Source: Pholis gunnellus
Lineage: Eukaryota > Chordata > Actinopteri > Perciformes > Pholidae
DNA: 64,000 bases
Assembly: GCA_910591455.2 (NCBI GenBank)
Contig: OU342815.1
Span: 18,121,806-18,185,805 of the forward strand
Reading direction: 5' to 3'
The position numbers and the translations under genes were made by a program. The notes under the pieces were generated by a model, which was given only the letters and a program-made list of their open reading frames with translations, was not told where the DNA came from and searched no databases. This document shows, piece after piece, positions 50,660-62,619 of this stretch. Numbering within the stretch: the first letter of the stretch is position 1; each line of letters opens with the position of its first letter.

Positions 50660-53600
50660 GAAGGAGAAATTAATATGCCATTGTTCAACACGTGTAAGAA
50701 ATGACAATCTGTGTTCACAGAGATGTTTTTTTATATTTAGGTGACTACGGAGTGGGGAAATTACATTTTAAACTTGCCAGTATTTTTGAGGACATTTGTT
50801 TTGCCTCTAAACGATGGCTAACAGTTGTACTTTCATGAGTGGAGAGCGAGCCAGAACAATTGGATGTCAATGGCTGATTCATCAAAATCAGCGGTAAAAG
50901 AGGGGACATTTGTTCAGTGAAGAGGACTATTTATCAATTGTGATTGATATCCAGCAACACTGGACTGCCTCAGGCTGGACTGATCCATCCAGTGCCAATC
51001 ACTGAACTTTGCCAGAGAAATTTTCTGCGCCTTCAGCACTCGAGTCTGGCAGCTGTAACAGACCATGCACACTCCTGAGGCTTTACTCTTATAATGCCGA
51101 AATATGTTTTGAAGAGGGCTGATACATTGACATACATTGAAACATACATACTGTACATTAGCAGTTTCTTGTGCCACATTGAATAATAGATTTGCAATAT
51201 GCTGTACATGGTAAAATCATTATGTAGTATATTATATAGTGGACATTACACTACAATCCCAGACCAGCATCAGTGCATGTGCTGAGGGCTTTTGGTGATA
51301 TGCGTGGCAAAGAGTGTTGCCCCACCTTTTTCTTTACAAGTCAGTTCATAATTATGCTAAACCAAGTCAAGGCCAACCACATCAAGAAAATAATATGGCC
51401 ACCAGGAATCGCACGTAATGACTGTTTATGCCATCTAAGCTGCCACTCACCAATACATGAGAAGTAAAAAATAAAAGCGCTTTCTCTCTCCTTTTGAGGT
51501 ACAGTCTGCTTGTGCTCTGTTCTCCTGTGGTTTGCTGGTGTGGTCCAGCGGTCTCTTTTTTGGAAAAGGGCCATTTTAATCCACTGCTTCAATATGTCTC
51601 CTTTCATTGAGTATTGTTTCATTAGTTTAGAGTTTGTTACACCAAGGTCTTAAATCTGGTGTCGCCTTTTCATTCCCTCTTCACTATTTTGCAAGTCAGT
51701 TTGATACTAAAAAAACATTATTTCTTCCACAGGTAGGCAATCACTTAATTCTCAATTAGCGAAAGCTTAAATGTCAGCTCTTTAACCCCCTGCTCAGAGC
51801 TTGTCATTTAAAGGGCTCCATTGGTATTGTATCGTCTTATAGGTGGAAGATAAACAAACTTAAGGTTCTAAGAAGTATTGCTGTTTTTGACCAGAAAATG
51901 TAGACAATGTTATGTAAATGCAGACTTTTGGACAGACAGTTGGACCGAATGCAAGTTTGCTTGTCACATTGATTAGAGCTTAGGGCAAGAAGGGATTACA
52001 TCTCCGGGGGACTCCTGAATCGATGGGGGCCTTCATTGTGTGTGTTGTTAATGACAGAAAACTTTAAGCTCCTCAGTAAAATACAACTGAGGCGGTGTAA
52101 AATATTCTTGAAAAGTTATTTAACTGAGGATGGTTCATTTTTGTTGTTTAAAATGTGTTTCTGTTCTACAGTGTGCTCGTTAAATAAAAACCTTTTTCTG
52201 CTTATTTTTTGTTATTTTCACGAAAAGGGGCAGTTGGGCTGGTAGAGTCAGTTTCATGACTTTTATGTTAAAAGACGCATCGAAAAATAATCCATATTCA
52301 TACCTGCTATCTTTGTCAAATTTGAATAATCATGTTACTGTTTGGGGCCATGGTAATGTGGCATTCACACATTCACAGGGAGAAGTTTCTACAGCTCAGA
52401 TCAGAGTTACAAGATGTTACATACTTTAGAAAAATGTTGGAGCACACGAAAATATGGAACTGTTTTGTCTGTTTTATACTTCTCATTCTCCCAAGGAAAC
52501 ATATCTTTTGATGATGACCATGGAACGAGGCTAAAAATACGTGCTACAAAGGAACGTAGCGATGCCTCAACAAAAGAAAATATTCTTTATTAAAAATACA
52601 GTCCAAAAAGCCTGAAAAATGTATGCTTTTTTATGAGGCATTCAATAAACATTGGTCTTGAATATTCTGATCGTCCAGATTGTTTTCCTTACATGGTCTC
52701 ATGCAGACAACATTAACTGTACAGTAGCAACATGTGAAACTGTGAAAAAAAATAAAAGCAAGCACAAATCACTCCTGACACAATTTAAATCAAATTCATA
52801 TGCAACTGTAAATTAAATCGCTGTCGTCAAATAATTTAAGCTGGCTGTCGTGTGACAGATGTCATTTGATATTCAGAGTGAATGAATATCATGGAAACAC
52901 CACCAACATACCTATCAACACTATCTTATAAATAAGCAAATAAAACAATTCCAAACACTATTGACAACCGTTCAAAGCCTTGCGTGCTCCATACGTTTGA
53001 AGTTTAAGTTTTTGACATAGAACTGTTGCATTAAAGGTTATATAACAAAAGCTCAACATCCTATGGGCATCTGAGCTGGAGAGTTAACTACACCTAGTGC
53101 TTAGGATACTCTGACAGTTGTTTTTAATAGTGTGTAATTGATTCATATTGGTTTTTTTTAATGCATGAATTGAACATTTTACACATCAAGTTTCATTGAA
53201 GCGTGTTCAGAAGCTAATATCCGGCCGTCAGGCTAAAAACACCTTTATAACTGTCGTCCCCTGCTAAATAGATGCTATATAGGTAAACAAGGCTAATTGG
53301 TTGCCAGTAGTTGTATCACGACATGTCAATTTTATGTAACCTTTAGACCCAGAGTGGCAAGTGGGATAGGTAGCAGTAATCAAAGTAGCATTGCATTACA
53401 CAACTAAATTTACAGGCTGCAAGAAATATAAAAATGTAAATGTTTCAGCTTGAGTGGTTAATTGTCAATCATAATGTACAACGACAGGAGCAACCAGAAG
53501 ATGATCTGGTTTAAGTAGATATGAAGTTGCATATTGCAACTTGCAAGATTGTGGCTCAGTAATACTGTAGCATTGAACAAATGAAATCTAAAGTCATCAA

Positions 53601-55850
53601 TGCCAAGTTAGTTCAACGTGATAGCGCTCCCGTTTTATTATCATCCATCATGGGAGCGAGACCACTATGGATCTGTTTTATCTGAAGTGATAACAATAGC
53701 TTACAGGCATGTGATTCAAAAACATTAAACAACCGTAGAGCTCCATGAACAATTTATTTGGTGGCAAGACGGTTTGCTAAATTTTAGACATACTGTACAT
53801 TTCCACTCAAACACACTTCTACAGCCTCCATATAATGAAAATCAGGCATCTGCCCCTTCAATTTGTTGTTAATTTCTTTGATCTTATTCAGTTAAAAATA
53901 GCATTTGAAAGACAGTTGTTGCTTGAAATGTTCATACTCGGCTCTGCTCCCCTTTCAAAGTTCCGTCTCTGAATCTGGATTGGTCATGGACTTTGTTCTA
54001 AGCACCAACCCCTTAAAGATCGGTTAGGTTGTGGTTTGGTGTAATAAACTGATTTAACGTCTACATTTTTGAAAACTTCATTACAAGGCACATACAAAAA
54101 ACCTCATTGTGGCACTTGGAAACACCTTTGTTGAAGACATGAACACAGTATATTTTCAGTGTATATCTGCATACAGTTTAGCAGGATTGGTCACTGTTCC
54201 CTCAAAAAGTGTATGCAAACAACATTTATCCCTGGATAAAAGGAGTCGGGCATTATCTGGGTAAAAAACAAACAATGAGCAAGTAATTCTCTTTGCACTG
54301 CTGTATCCAAACATAAAACCAACAAAGGAAGAAATTACCTGCACTGAATCCACTCACAAAACTCCTGCACCCATTACTGCTGTGGCATGTTGTTTATTGT
54401 GTGAAATGGACACTTTAATTTTCTATCACTGTGTTTACTCATTCCATCAAGTTGATGTTGTCTCTTCTTTATACAGAAAAGCAAACAAAGAGCGACAGCA
54501 TTTTTTCAGCTTTTCTGCAAAATGTTCAGTCAAAAGCAGGTTCCTCTCAGCCATCTTCAGCCTGTTCGCCAGTTTCAAATAACAAACTATATGAGTGACC
54601 TTGTACTTAAATCTATGTATTTGTATGCATGTATCAGTGTCTGTTTTCTTTTGCTTATCTAAAGATTTGCAATAATAAATTAGATAACTTAATGATTATG
54701 TCTCATAAATCTCTCAGTGAATGTCACGCTTTCCATAAAACTAATTACAATACCACAAATTGATCACACACTGATATAATTACATATTTAACAGCTGGTA
54801 TTGGAAATAAACATCACGATCAGACTTTTCCGATGGAAAATGAAGTGCTTGATGCTTTGACAGTTTGACAGGTTAAGCAATTGAAGAGAAATACTTGACA
54901 GCATAACACCTTACTTACGCAAATGCTGTATAGTGACCAGTGTACGCACCCCTCCTTCAACTACTACATGTTTTTCTCTCTTCTTGTTTCACAGTTTTCT
55001 GTCATCAAAGCATAACAAATATGCTTTATGGTGAACTTAGCTTAGCGTTGAGCTAGCCTAGTTTCCAATTGTGAGGGATTGGAGTCAATATACAACCAGA
55101 ACATAGTGCTAATAGTATAGTACTCATGATTGAGGGGTAGTTATTTGTTGCAATGATGGATATAATGCAGTGGCAGTTGTGTAACAATAGGGAGACATGG
55201 CACATTTGTGAGGTTGAAAGATAATTATCGCTGAATTATTTACTTTACAACCAAAAGACCAAACTGTGTAGACAAAGCCTGGTGTAGCTTATTCCATGTT
55301 ATTTATCTTTCATTATCAGTATGTTTCATTGCGGTGAACATAGGTAAAGTAGTTTATTTTGAGTCTATCCCACACACACTGTCCTGCTGCCGTGAATACT
55401 CGAGCACCAAAATATATAAATACGCTACTGAAAATAGTCCTCAGCAAATTCACTTTTTAGTCCCGTTTGGAAAGCTTTAGCTAAAAACGACAGTGCCCAG
55501 CTGTTTCAGGTAATTACTAAGTCTTTATAAAATATCTACAGCAAGAGAAGTCAGTATCAAACATGTCTTATACTTAATGTTGCTGTTTGGCCATTGTTGA
55601 TGTGCATGGCGTGACACATGATTTCCAGTGCACCGCGTCTGTTTCTAATTGGACTTCATGCTTCAAGCTATGACAAGATGATTTTCATTATATGCAGAAT
55701 ATGAGGTGAGTCTCTCTTGCAATGATCTACCACCAACTTAGATATATTGCTGGTTAATTAATTGAAAAATATTAGCGTACCTTGAAAAGATCACGTTCTG
55801 GGCTGCATGTAGAAATGCTTACTTGTTTTACTGCTGTCCATTGACTCTAT
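50660..55850. other. Gene-desert segment, nothing recognised
   Basis: Non-coding, AT-rich DNA. I saw no exon, RNA gene or clear repeat; it is the longest stretch of the window without an identifiable mobile element. Confidence 0.5.
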
Positions 55851-55856
55851 ATGTCT

Positions 55857-56395
55857 TATGGAAGCCCATTCCCGTCAGCAAAAGAAAATAAAAAATCCAC
55901 CCAAAAAATAAATAATATATATATCTACGCAGAAAAAGAAAAAAAAATATTTTTTTTTGTAGCCTTAAAAAAGTAAAAAAAAAAAAAAAAAAAAGATTAT
56001 GATGTTTTCTTTTTTTGCTAGCAAAAGAGATTAGAAGTGCGCATGCGCTTCACTGACGATCTCCTCACAGGTCCCTTCATCCCCTCGCCAGTCTTTCCAT
56101 GGAAACGACATGCAACTCTACATTAATACTAATAATTTAATATAATTATATATAACATCTAACATTTACAAAAGTCACCAGTAATAGTTACCTCGTGTAG
56201 AATTGCATGTCGTATTTTTTCAGGCAAACAAAAAAAACATAATCTTTTCTTTTTTTTTTTACTTTTTTCCGGGACAAATACGAAATTTTTTTCTGGGTGG
56301 ATATATATATAATTTTTTTTGGGTGGATTTTATTTTATTTAATTTTTTTCGGGTGGATTTTTTATTTTATTTTGCTGCGGGAATGGGCTTCCATA
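55857..56395. mobile_element. 535-bp inverted-repeat element with TA target duplication
   Basis: TGGAAGCCCATTCCCG begins at 55859 and its reverse complement ends at 56393. Both ends are flanked by TA (55857-55858, 56394-56395), the duplication expected of Tc1/mariner-type insertion. The inverted arms run about 150 bp or more and share the AAAATAAAAAATCCACCC block, A-rich tracts, and an AAAAGATTATG block. A second, inner inverted pair CGACATGCAA-TCTACA (about 56107 and 56197-56213) flanks an AT-rich centre. No transposase frame is present. The folding potential of the whole element is high. Confidence 0.75.
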
Positions 56396-57589
56396 AGATC
56401 TTGATGTAATACAAAGTTATTATTTTTACTCATAATCAAGATATTCTAGGAACAAGTGTTCCTAAAGTGTATTTCCTTGTTAGTGATAAATAATTCAATT
56501 CGATTACTTTTCATTACCATGTTCCATGACTGCACCTACAAACAACAATAAAATACAAAAACATCTGCAACAATTAAAATCCTTGCAGTAACACAGCTGT
56601 GCCATACAATTTGTTGGCTCATTCAAACTGAATGAAACTAACAAGCAACATCTGCCCGATTCTACATCTGCTTACATTTTAATGGGCTAATGGTTCTATT
56701 CCATTCCTCTTTATATTAGTTTATCACACGATGCCTCAAAGTCAATGACAAAACAAATGCTCAAATAGAGTATCGTTTCAGGTAATGGTACATGTGCGAC
56801 ACATACAATTCTCCTCTAGTGTCCTTGGCATGACATCTGTTTACTCCTCGATCTGTATGTGGCGTGGCTATACATAGCAGCAAACTAATTAAGAATATAA
56901 GCATTCATAAGTAAATGTCAATTCATTTCATTCAGAAATGTCATAAGAGGAGGAACTTTCAAGGTCCATCACCCAGCTTTGCCATTATATTCTCAGTCTA
57001 TTACTCTGGAATTCTCTCCTGTATGCCTCAGCCCAACACTGACAATTTACTTGCTGAGAAAATTGAATTTCACTTTTCCGACAAGAGGCTAAATTTCTCT
57101 GTCTAGATTATAATGACATATCACTTCTTTTTATTGCAGAGTAGATTAATTCAAACTACATACTAACTGTAAAACACCTCGGCTCACAGATCTTTTGCAG
57201 TGTCTGCTTAAATTAGGCTTTATGCATGACTTTGAAGTCCGGATGTTATCTCTCTATTCTTTTGCATACTGTGCAGTGCACCTTGCATGAACTCTTGCTG
57301 TGAATACAGAATACAGTTTTATTTCTTTTTAACAAGGAAAGTTACTCCTAATACATATTTAAGTTATTTAGTTATTTAGTACAGCTATGGAAAATAAGAA
57401 TCTAAATCATACTAGCGGCTCAGGGAAACCAGTCACTATATCAGGCTGAACTTTATACAGGGAACGAAAGTATTGCGTTTAAAAATAATCTGAGATAAAA
57501 ATTAATCTTTGGCTGATTGAATATGATCATTAGGTTCTTTGCAGTAAAAGAAAATAACAGATTTACATTTATTCAATTGGAAAGATCAT

Positions 57590-57660
57590 CTATGGCCAAT
57601 GTGTTCTGTGGCTTTTTAATAGCCCCGCTGGGGATGAATAAAGTTACTGAATTGAAATGA
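57590..57660 (+). mobile_element. Possible LINE 3' tail
   Basis: CCCCGCTGGGGATGAATAAA followed by TGAATTGAAATGAAATTG resembles the 'GGGGATGAATAAAGT' tail plus short repeats at which fish LINEs end. No upstream coding remnant was recognised. Confidence 0.4.
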
Positions 57661-57929
57661 AATTGGTTAATACTCAGGCAACAGAAAATGGTATTTAACA
57701 GATGTTGCAGCCCCCAGTGACAGGTGTGGATATTGACAGACAGGCCAGAAATAAAAGACCCTGAATTACTGTTCCAGCTGTACGGTTTTCTCACCGGTTC
57801 TTTTGAACTGATGCTGCAGATGCTAATAAACAGAGTCAATAGATTTGAGGATCCAGTTATCCTAGGAACAGCCTTACGTGGTCCGCCTCCACTTTTTATT
57901 GCAAACTTTACTGTAACTTTTTATTTACA

Positions 57930-58150
57930 TTTTTGTATGACATACTATACTTTGAAATATTTCGACAGTTTTATTACATTTTTATGATATGCTGTACATT
58001 AACTTTTCTGACATTCTTTGACAGACAAAAATACTATGACATTATTCTAATCTTTTTTTGTAATGCTATTCTTTACAATACTATTATTTATGACATACGC
58101 TATGACATTTTTCATGACATCCTACTACTATACTATTACATTTTTTTCAC
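57930..58150. repeat. Diverged minisatellite built on TATGACAT/ACTAT motifs
   Basis: TATGACAT, CTATGACAT and TACTAT motifs recur irregularly between T-rich spacers (for example near 57938, 58035, 58089 and 58101). The pattern resembles a known teleost satellite-like repeat ('TATGACATACTATACT'), heavily mutated here. Confidence 0.55.
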
Positions 58151-58159
58151 GTAGTTTAA

Positions 58160-61100
58160 GTGCATTCAACTCTAAATCTGGAACAGTTCCCAGGTATGTT
58201 ACTTTGGATTTTATGCCGGGAGCTAAATGCACAGGTTTACGATACAATAGATCTCTTTTAGTTTCCGGGACAGCGAAGAGTATTTCACTTTGGTTAGTTT
58301 CAAGACGTAATTGCTCATCTTATTTCTAAGTGCTGCCATCCCAGTAGTCGGGGAACACAGGGCGTTGTCATCCTCAGGCTCGAGCCAAATATGCAGCTGT
58401 GTATCATTATCATACTATAAAAATTAATTTTATATTCCCTGATGATATTACGTAAAGGGAGCATGTGTATTGAAAAAAATGTATACCATTAGTAATTTCT
58501 ATGTCATTAGAATATGATACTCCCACAATATCCAGAGCTGCCCTTTAAAGAGACATGTTTACCAAACAAAGCAAACATATCAGTATTAGCAAAATTGTTT
58601 AGCTATATAAAACTTTTCTATCAGGAAATTAGCAAATATAGTGGTGTTCAGGACAAAGCAGAAATAATGAAAACCTTTGTGGCCTTTTACTTATTTAAAT
58701 TTCCTTAAAGTTTACATTTTTAAATTCGGAAGGATTCTCAATTGATTTCAGATAACGTGGGCATCCTCTCAAAGCATGCTGGATACTGTATTGATGCTGA
58801 CTCCCATCGCGGAGGCAGAGAATCCAGAGAGCAGGAGTCAGCCAGCAGCGTGGATATGTACTGATTGAGAGCAGAGACAGCTCATGATAGCTTTTCAAAG
58901 GGCAAGGTTACCATCCAGCCACTCTAGGGAATGAGCTTCTTCCGCTCGGATGTATCCCTAGAGAACGTGGCTCAGTTGAGATTCAACATTTTTTAATCTC
59001 ACTTGGGTGGGATGAGAATGAGCCACCCCCTCCTTCTGATCTCGATTCCCTTCTAAATGAAGTGATAGTGAGAGGCAGCCTACATCGCCATCATCTCAGA
59101 CCATACTGAATACAACAGAGCAGCCGTTGTGAATTACTGTTCCTTCAACCGTTTGCTGTATTATGAGCACAACTTGAACTGCGTCAGCCAGAAGAAAATG
59201 TGAAATTGTGTTTGCCAATGCTAACTCTATTGGATCAGTTTGGTAAAAAAGAAAAACTTCTTCGTGAATTTCTAGATGTTTAGGTACTGGATGCGTCACT
59301 ATGTACACCAGCTAGTCTTCTGCTGGTGTACATAGTGTCTCTGATGATATTTTGTATCCACATTTCTTCACCAGCAGTGATCCCATGTGTTTACTTTCAT
59401 TAATTACCTGTCTATGTACAGAGCGATGCACTAACAGCAATTGTTCATCAAAAATACATCTGGAAATTGATATTTTCTTTTACATTTTTGACAGCAGATC
59501 AATTTGAAATATTGCAGGGAGTAATAAAACAAGAAGGAGCAGCCACAGTGAGCTGATCAATGAAGTGCTGCTGGCGGCACGCTGCACACCTTCATCCCTT
59601 ATGCAAGGTAACCAACCGCTTTCACTGTGCTTGTTTGAAAACTACTCTCGCTGTGTGCAGCATAAAATCTGATCGCTAATTATTGACTGACTTTTTAAAA
59701 TCAAAACAGCGTCAGTTTGTTTGGCTGCACTGTAAACAGATACACCTGTTGCTCTTCTGTTGTATTTCAGACAAAGGAGTGTTTGCTGCCCCGAGAATTC
59801 TTGGACCTGGAGTATTAAACTACACTTATTGTTACCACGCGTATTCTCTGGAAAACAGACATTTCACCAGGCACTAACAAATGTACCATTTTCGAGCTGT
59901 GGCCGGATATAACGCTGAAGAGACCAGTGAGAGCAAAAGGAAACCAAAAACAATGAGCTGAAAGTTGCTGACATGCTCCAAAGAGCTGAGGAGCAACAGT
60001 AGATATAGGTGATTATTTCATTGTTGATGTTATTTTCTTAATGGAATTTATTGACGTTGCATAGAGTTGAGAGTGCCTTGTCAGGAACTAATTCTCTTAA
60101 ACATAACTATTTTTATTTTTCATGTGCAGCAAAGTGCTCTCCTGAGAGCTACATTAGAGGTGAGACGCACATTAACATCTTGTGAAAGTCTCTTGTAGAT
60201 TAATGAGTAAACTGGAAACATCTAAGGAAAATGGAAAGCTATGTCCGATTTATCACGGTAGTACACACACTAGTGTCTCTAGGAAAGGACAAAACTCTGC
60301 CAACAGTTATAAATTATACTCCCGGATCACACACAGTTTATTTGGTGGTTCTGTGTTTTCATTTCAAATTTTCCTGCATGAAATCTCAGAGGTATTGTTC
60401 TGGTGGAGATGGCATTTTGTATTCAGAACATGATTTACCTGAAGTACGATACCCTTGATTATTTGAGCAAGGAAGTATTATCATCCCCCTATCAACATTG
60501 AAAAAAAAGCTGAATAATTCCATCTCACCTTTCAGACTAAATACTAAACCAGAGTCAACCAAAGGGATATGCTACAATGGATCATAGGTGGTATTTGAGA
60601 GGGAAACTGCTTTATTTTGATGACGTTTGATGGGTGGTGGTTAATTAAGCACTAGAGGGAGATGCGGCAGGGTTAATAGAATGGCGGACAATATGCAGGT
60701 ACCACAGGCAAATAAATTAAGTTATTACCCTTGGTGTAGGCTTTGACCAAAGCACATTGAAAATCATCTATGCTATTGGGTGCTTTTGAGCCTCAGAGAC
60801 TACAATATTTGATAAGGAGGTTTCCATCACAAAGAAATCTTCAAAAATGCATTGAAGGCAATGGCAAACAGTTAATAGATGGCATAGTGCATTAGTGTCC
60901 CGGCACTCTCTAACCATATCAGCAAAAATCAAAGGTGACCTCTGTATCAGTTTCAGCTCTGTCCTCTGTGCTGTTAAACAAAAGACAGATAGTAATAAGA
61001 TACAGAACATCTAGAGACATCATTGATGGTACTAAATGGAATGTCTGGCTCTGTCCCAATATTCACACTTGTGGTCTGTGGATTTTTTCCAGGTTCCTAC

Positions 61101-62000
61101 TTGCGTTACAGATTTCCAGTAATTACCAACAGTGCTGAAGCGCCCATTACGATTGCAAGTGTGCGGTGTGAAGGCTTTTCATAACGGACTGGGTTAATGA
61201 GGTCAACCCATCTTTAGTGCTAGAACAAAGCTCGTCGTCAATTGAGATGCTTTTTCTTCCCGAACAGCAAAGTGAAGTCAAGCGGAAACAACCATGCAGA
61301 CTTCCAGTTACAGTCAAGCAATACAAAACCTAACAGTACAATCAGCTTTTAATTCACTTTGGATTCATGCACGGGTCGCAGTTAACAATGTTTTATCAAA
61401 GTTGGAATAAAAACAAATTGTACAATGTCCTTGTTCATGGGCCAATTTGTATAATACATTTAATAAGGACTCCTGAATAACTACAGAACTTGTTTCTGCA
61501 AAGCCCCCGAGTATACGTTCCTGCCAAACAAGTTAAGAAACACATTTTTGGCACTGTGGACTGCGTTAACATGGTCATGACTGTGCATTAAATAATTCAC
61601 TGGAGGGGTTCTTTTGATTGGAATCAAAATCCTCTCATTATATGTTTGGCTTCAAAACACTCAGTCCTGCCTTGCCACATGCCTCACTGAACCCATCTCT
61701 TGACCCAAGGACCCATGGACAGGGATATTAGCTTAAGAGACCAAAAGTGTTTTTTTGCACCAGTCTAGAAACATGTTTGTTTCTGCTGTAAACTTGGGCC
61801 TTTTCCAGGGGGATTGACTCTCTTTCGGAGCCAGCCCCAAGTGCGCACACGATGAACCTAGCAACACACACTTTGTTACTGGAATAGCTGATTACCTTAA
61901 TTAATCCTTGACAAATTGAAACCTTTTCTTGATGTTGAGTGCACCTGAAGACTCAGTCTTTGGTGTAGTTGACTTCTTGCTCGAGTAGAGAGAGAGAATT
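58160..62000. other. Gene-desert segment with one hairpin
   Basis: Apart from the palindrome at 59297-59337, nothing was recognised. Open frames at 58695-58898 (minus), 59683-59877 and 60182-60433 show no domain. Confidence 0.45.
59297..59337. repeat. Perfect 16-bp inverted repeat (hairpin, 9-nt loop)
   Basis: CACTATGTACACCAGC (59297-59312) is exactly complementary to GCTGGTGTACATAGTG (59322-59337) around TAGTCTTCT. Complementarity stops at both outer edges. The stem is shorter than the roughly 30-bp stem of a typical microRNA precursor. Confidence 0.95.
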
Positions 62001-62029
62001 TTACTTACTTACTTACACAACGGTGCTTT

Positions 62030-62615
62030 GACAGAGAAGGAAGGGTTAGGAGGTTGGCGTCCGCGGATCTGAGGTTGCGGTCGGGATTGTGTCGGTGCAG
62101 GAGGTCCAAAAGGAGAATGATGAGGAGAATCTTAAACTGGATTATTTGCTGTATGGGGAGCCAGTGGAGGTTTTGAAGGATTGGGGTGATGTGATCTCTG
62201 GTGCGGGAGTGGGAGAGCCGATGGGCAGCTGAGTTCTGGATGTATTGTAGTTTGTGGATGATTTTGGTGGATGTGTCGTAAAGGATGCTGTTCCAGTTGT
62301 CCAGTCGCGCGGTGATGAAGGCGTGGATGAGTGTTTCAGCGGCTGTGGAGGAGAGGAAGGGGCGGAGACGGGTGACGTTTTTAAAATGAAAGAAGGCGGT
62401 TTTAGTGATGTGATTGACGTGGTGTTAGAAGGAGAGGGTTGACTCAAAAATCATAACAAGGCTACGGACATGTGTGGAAGCAGGAACAGTGGTGCCATCG
62501 ATGCAGAGGGAGAAGTTATGGTGAGATTTGTTCAGTAATTTGGGGCCGATGATGAGAATTCAGATTTGTTGCTGTTGAGTTTGAGAAAATTGTCTTGCAT
62601 CCAGGTCTAAGAGAA
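62030..62615 (-). mobile_element. Degraded L2-like LINE reverse-transcriptase fragment
   Basis: On the minus strand, frame-shifted pieces give IIGPKLLNKS-HNFSLCIDG (about 62550-62500). These are followed by FFHFKNVTRL-PFLSSTAAETLIHAFITARLD (about 62395-62305), then IHKLQYIQNSAAHRL and SRTRDHITPILQNLHWLPI (to about 62155) and IQFKILL. This is the C-terminal reverse-transcriptase region of L2/jockey-like fish elements. The usual RLDYCNS motif reads RLDNWNS here and stops and shifts are present, so it is inactive. The Ser/Pro/Thr-rich open frame at 62142-62447 is an out-of-frame reading of this relic. Confidence 0.75.
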
Positions 62616-62619
62616 TTAT

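Noticed and set aside
62142..62447. 101-codon Ser/Pro/Thr-rich minus-strand frame
   Set aside because: Off-frame reading of the LINE reverse-transcriptase relic; the homologous peptide is in another frame.
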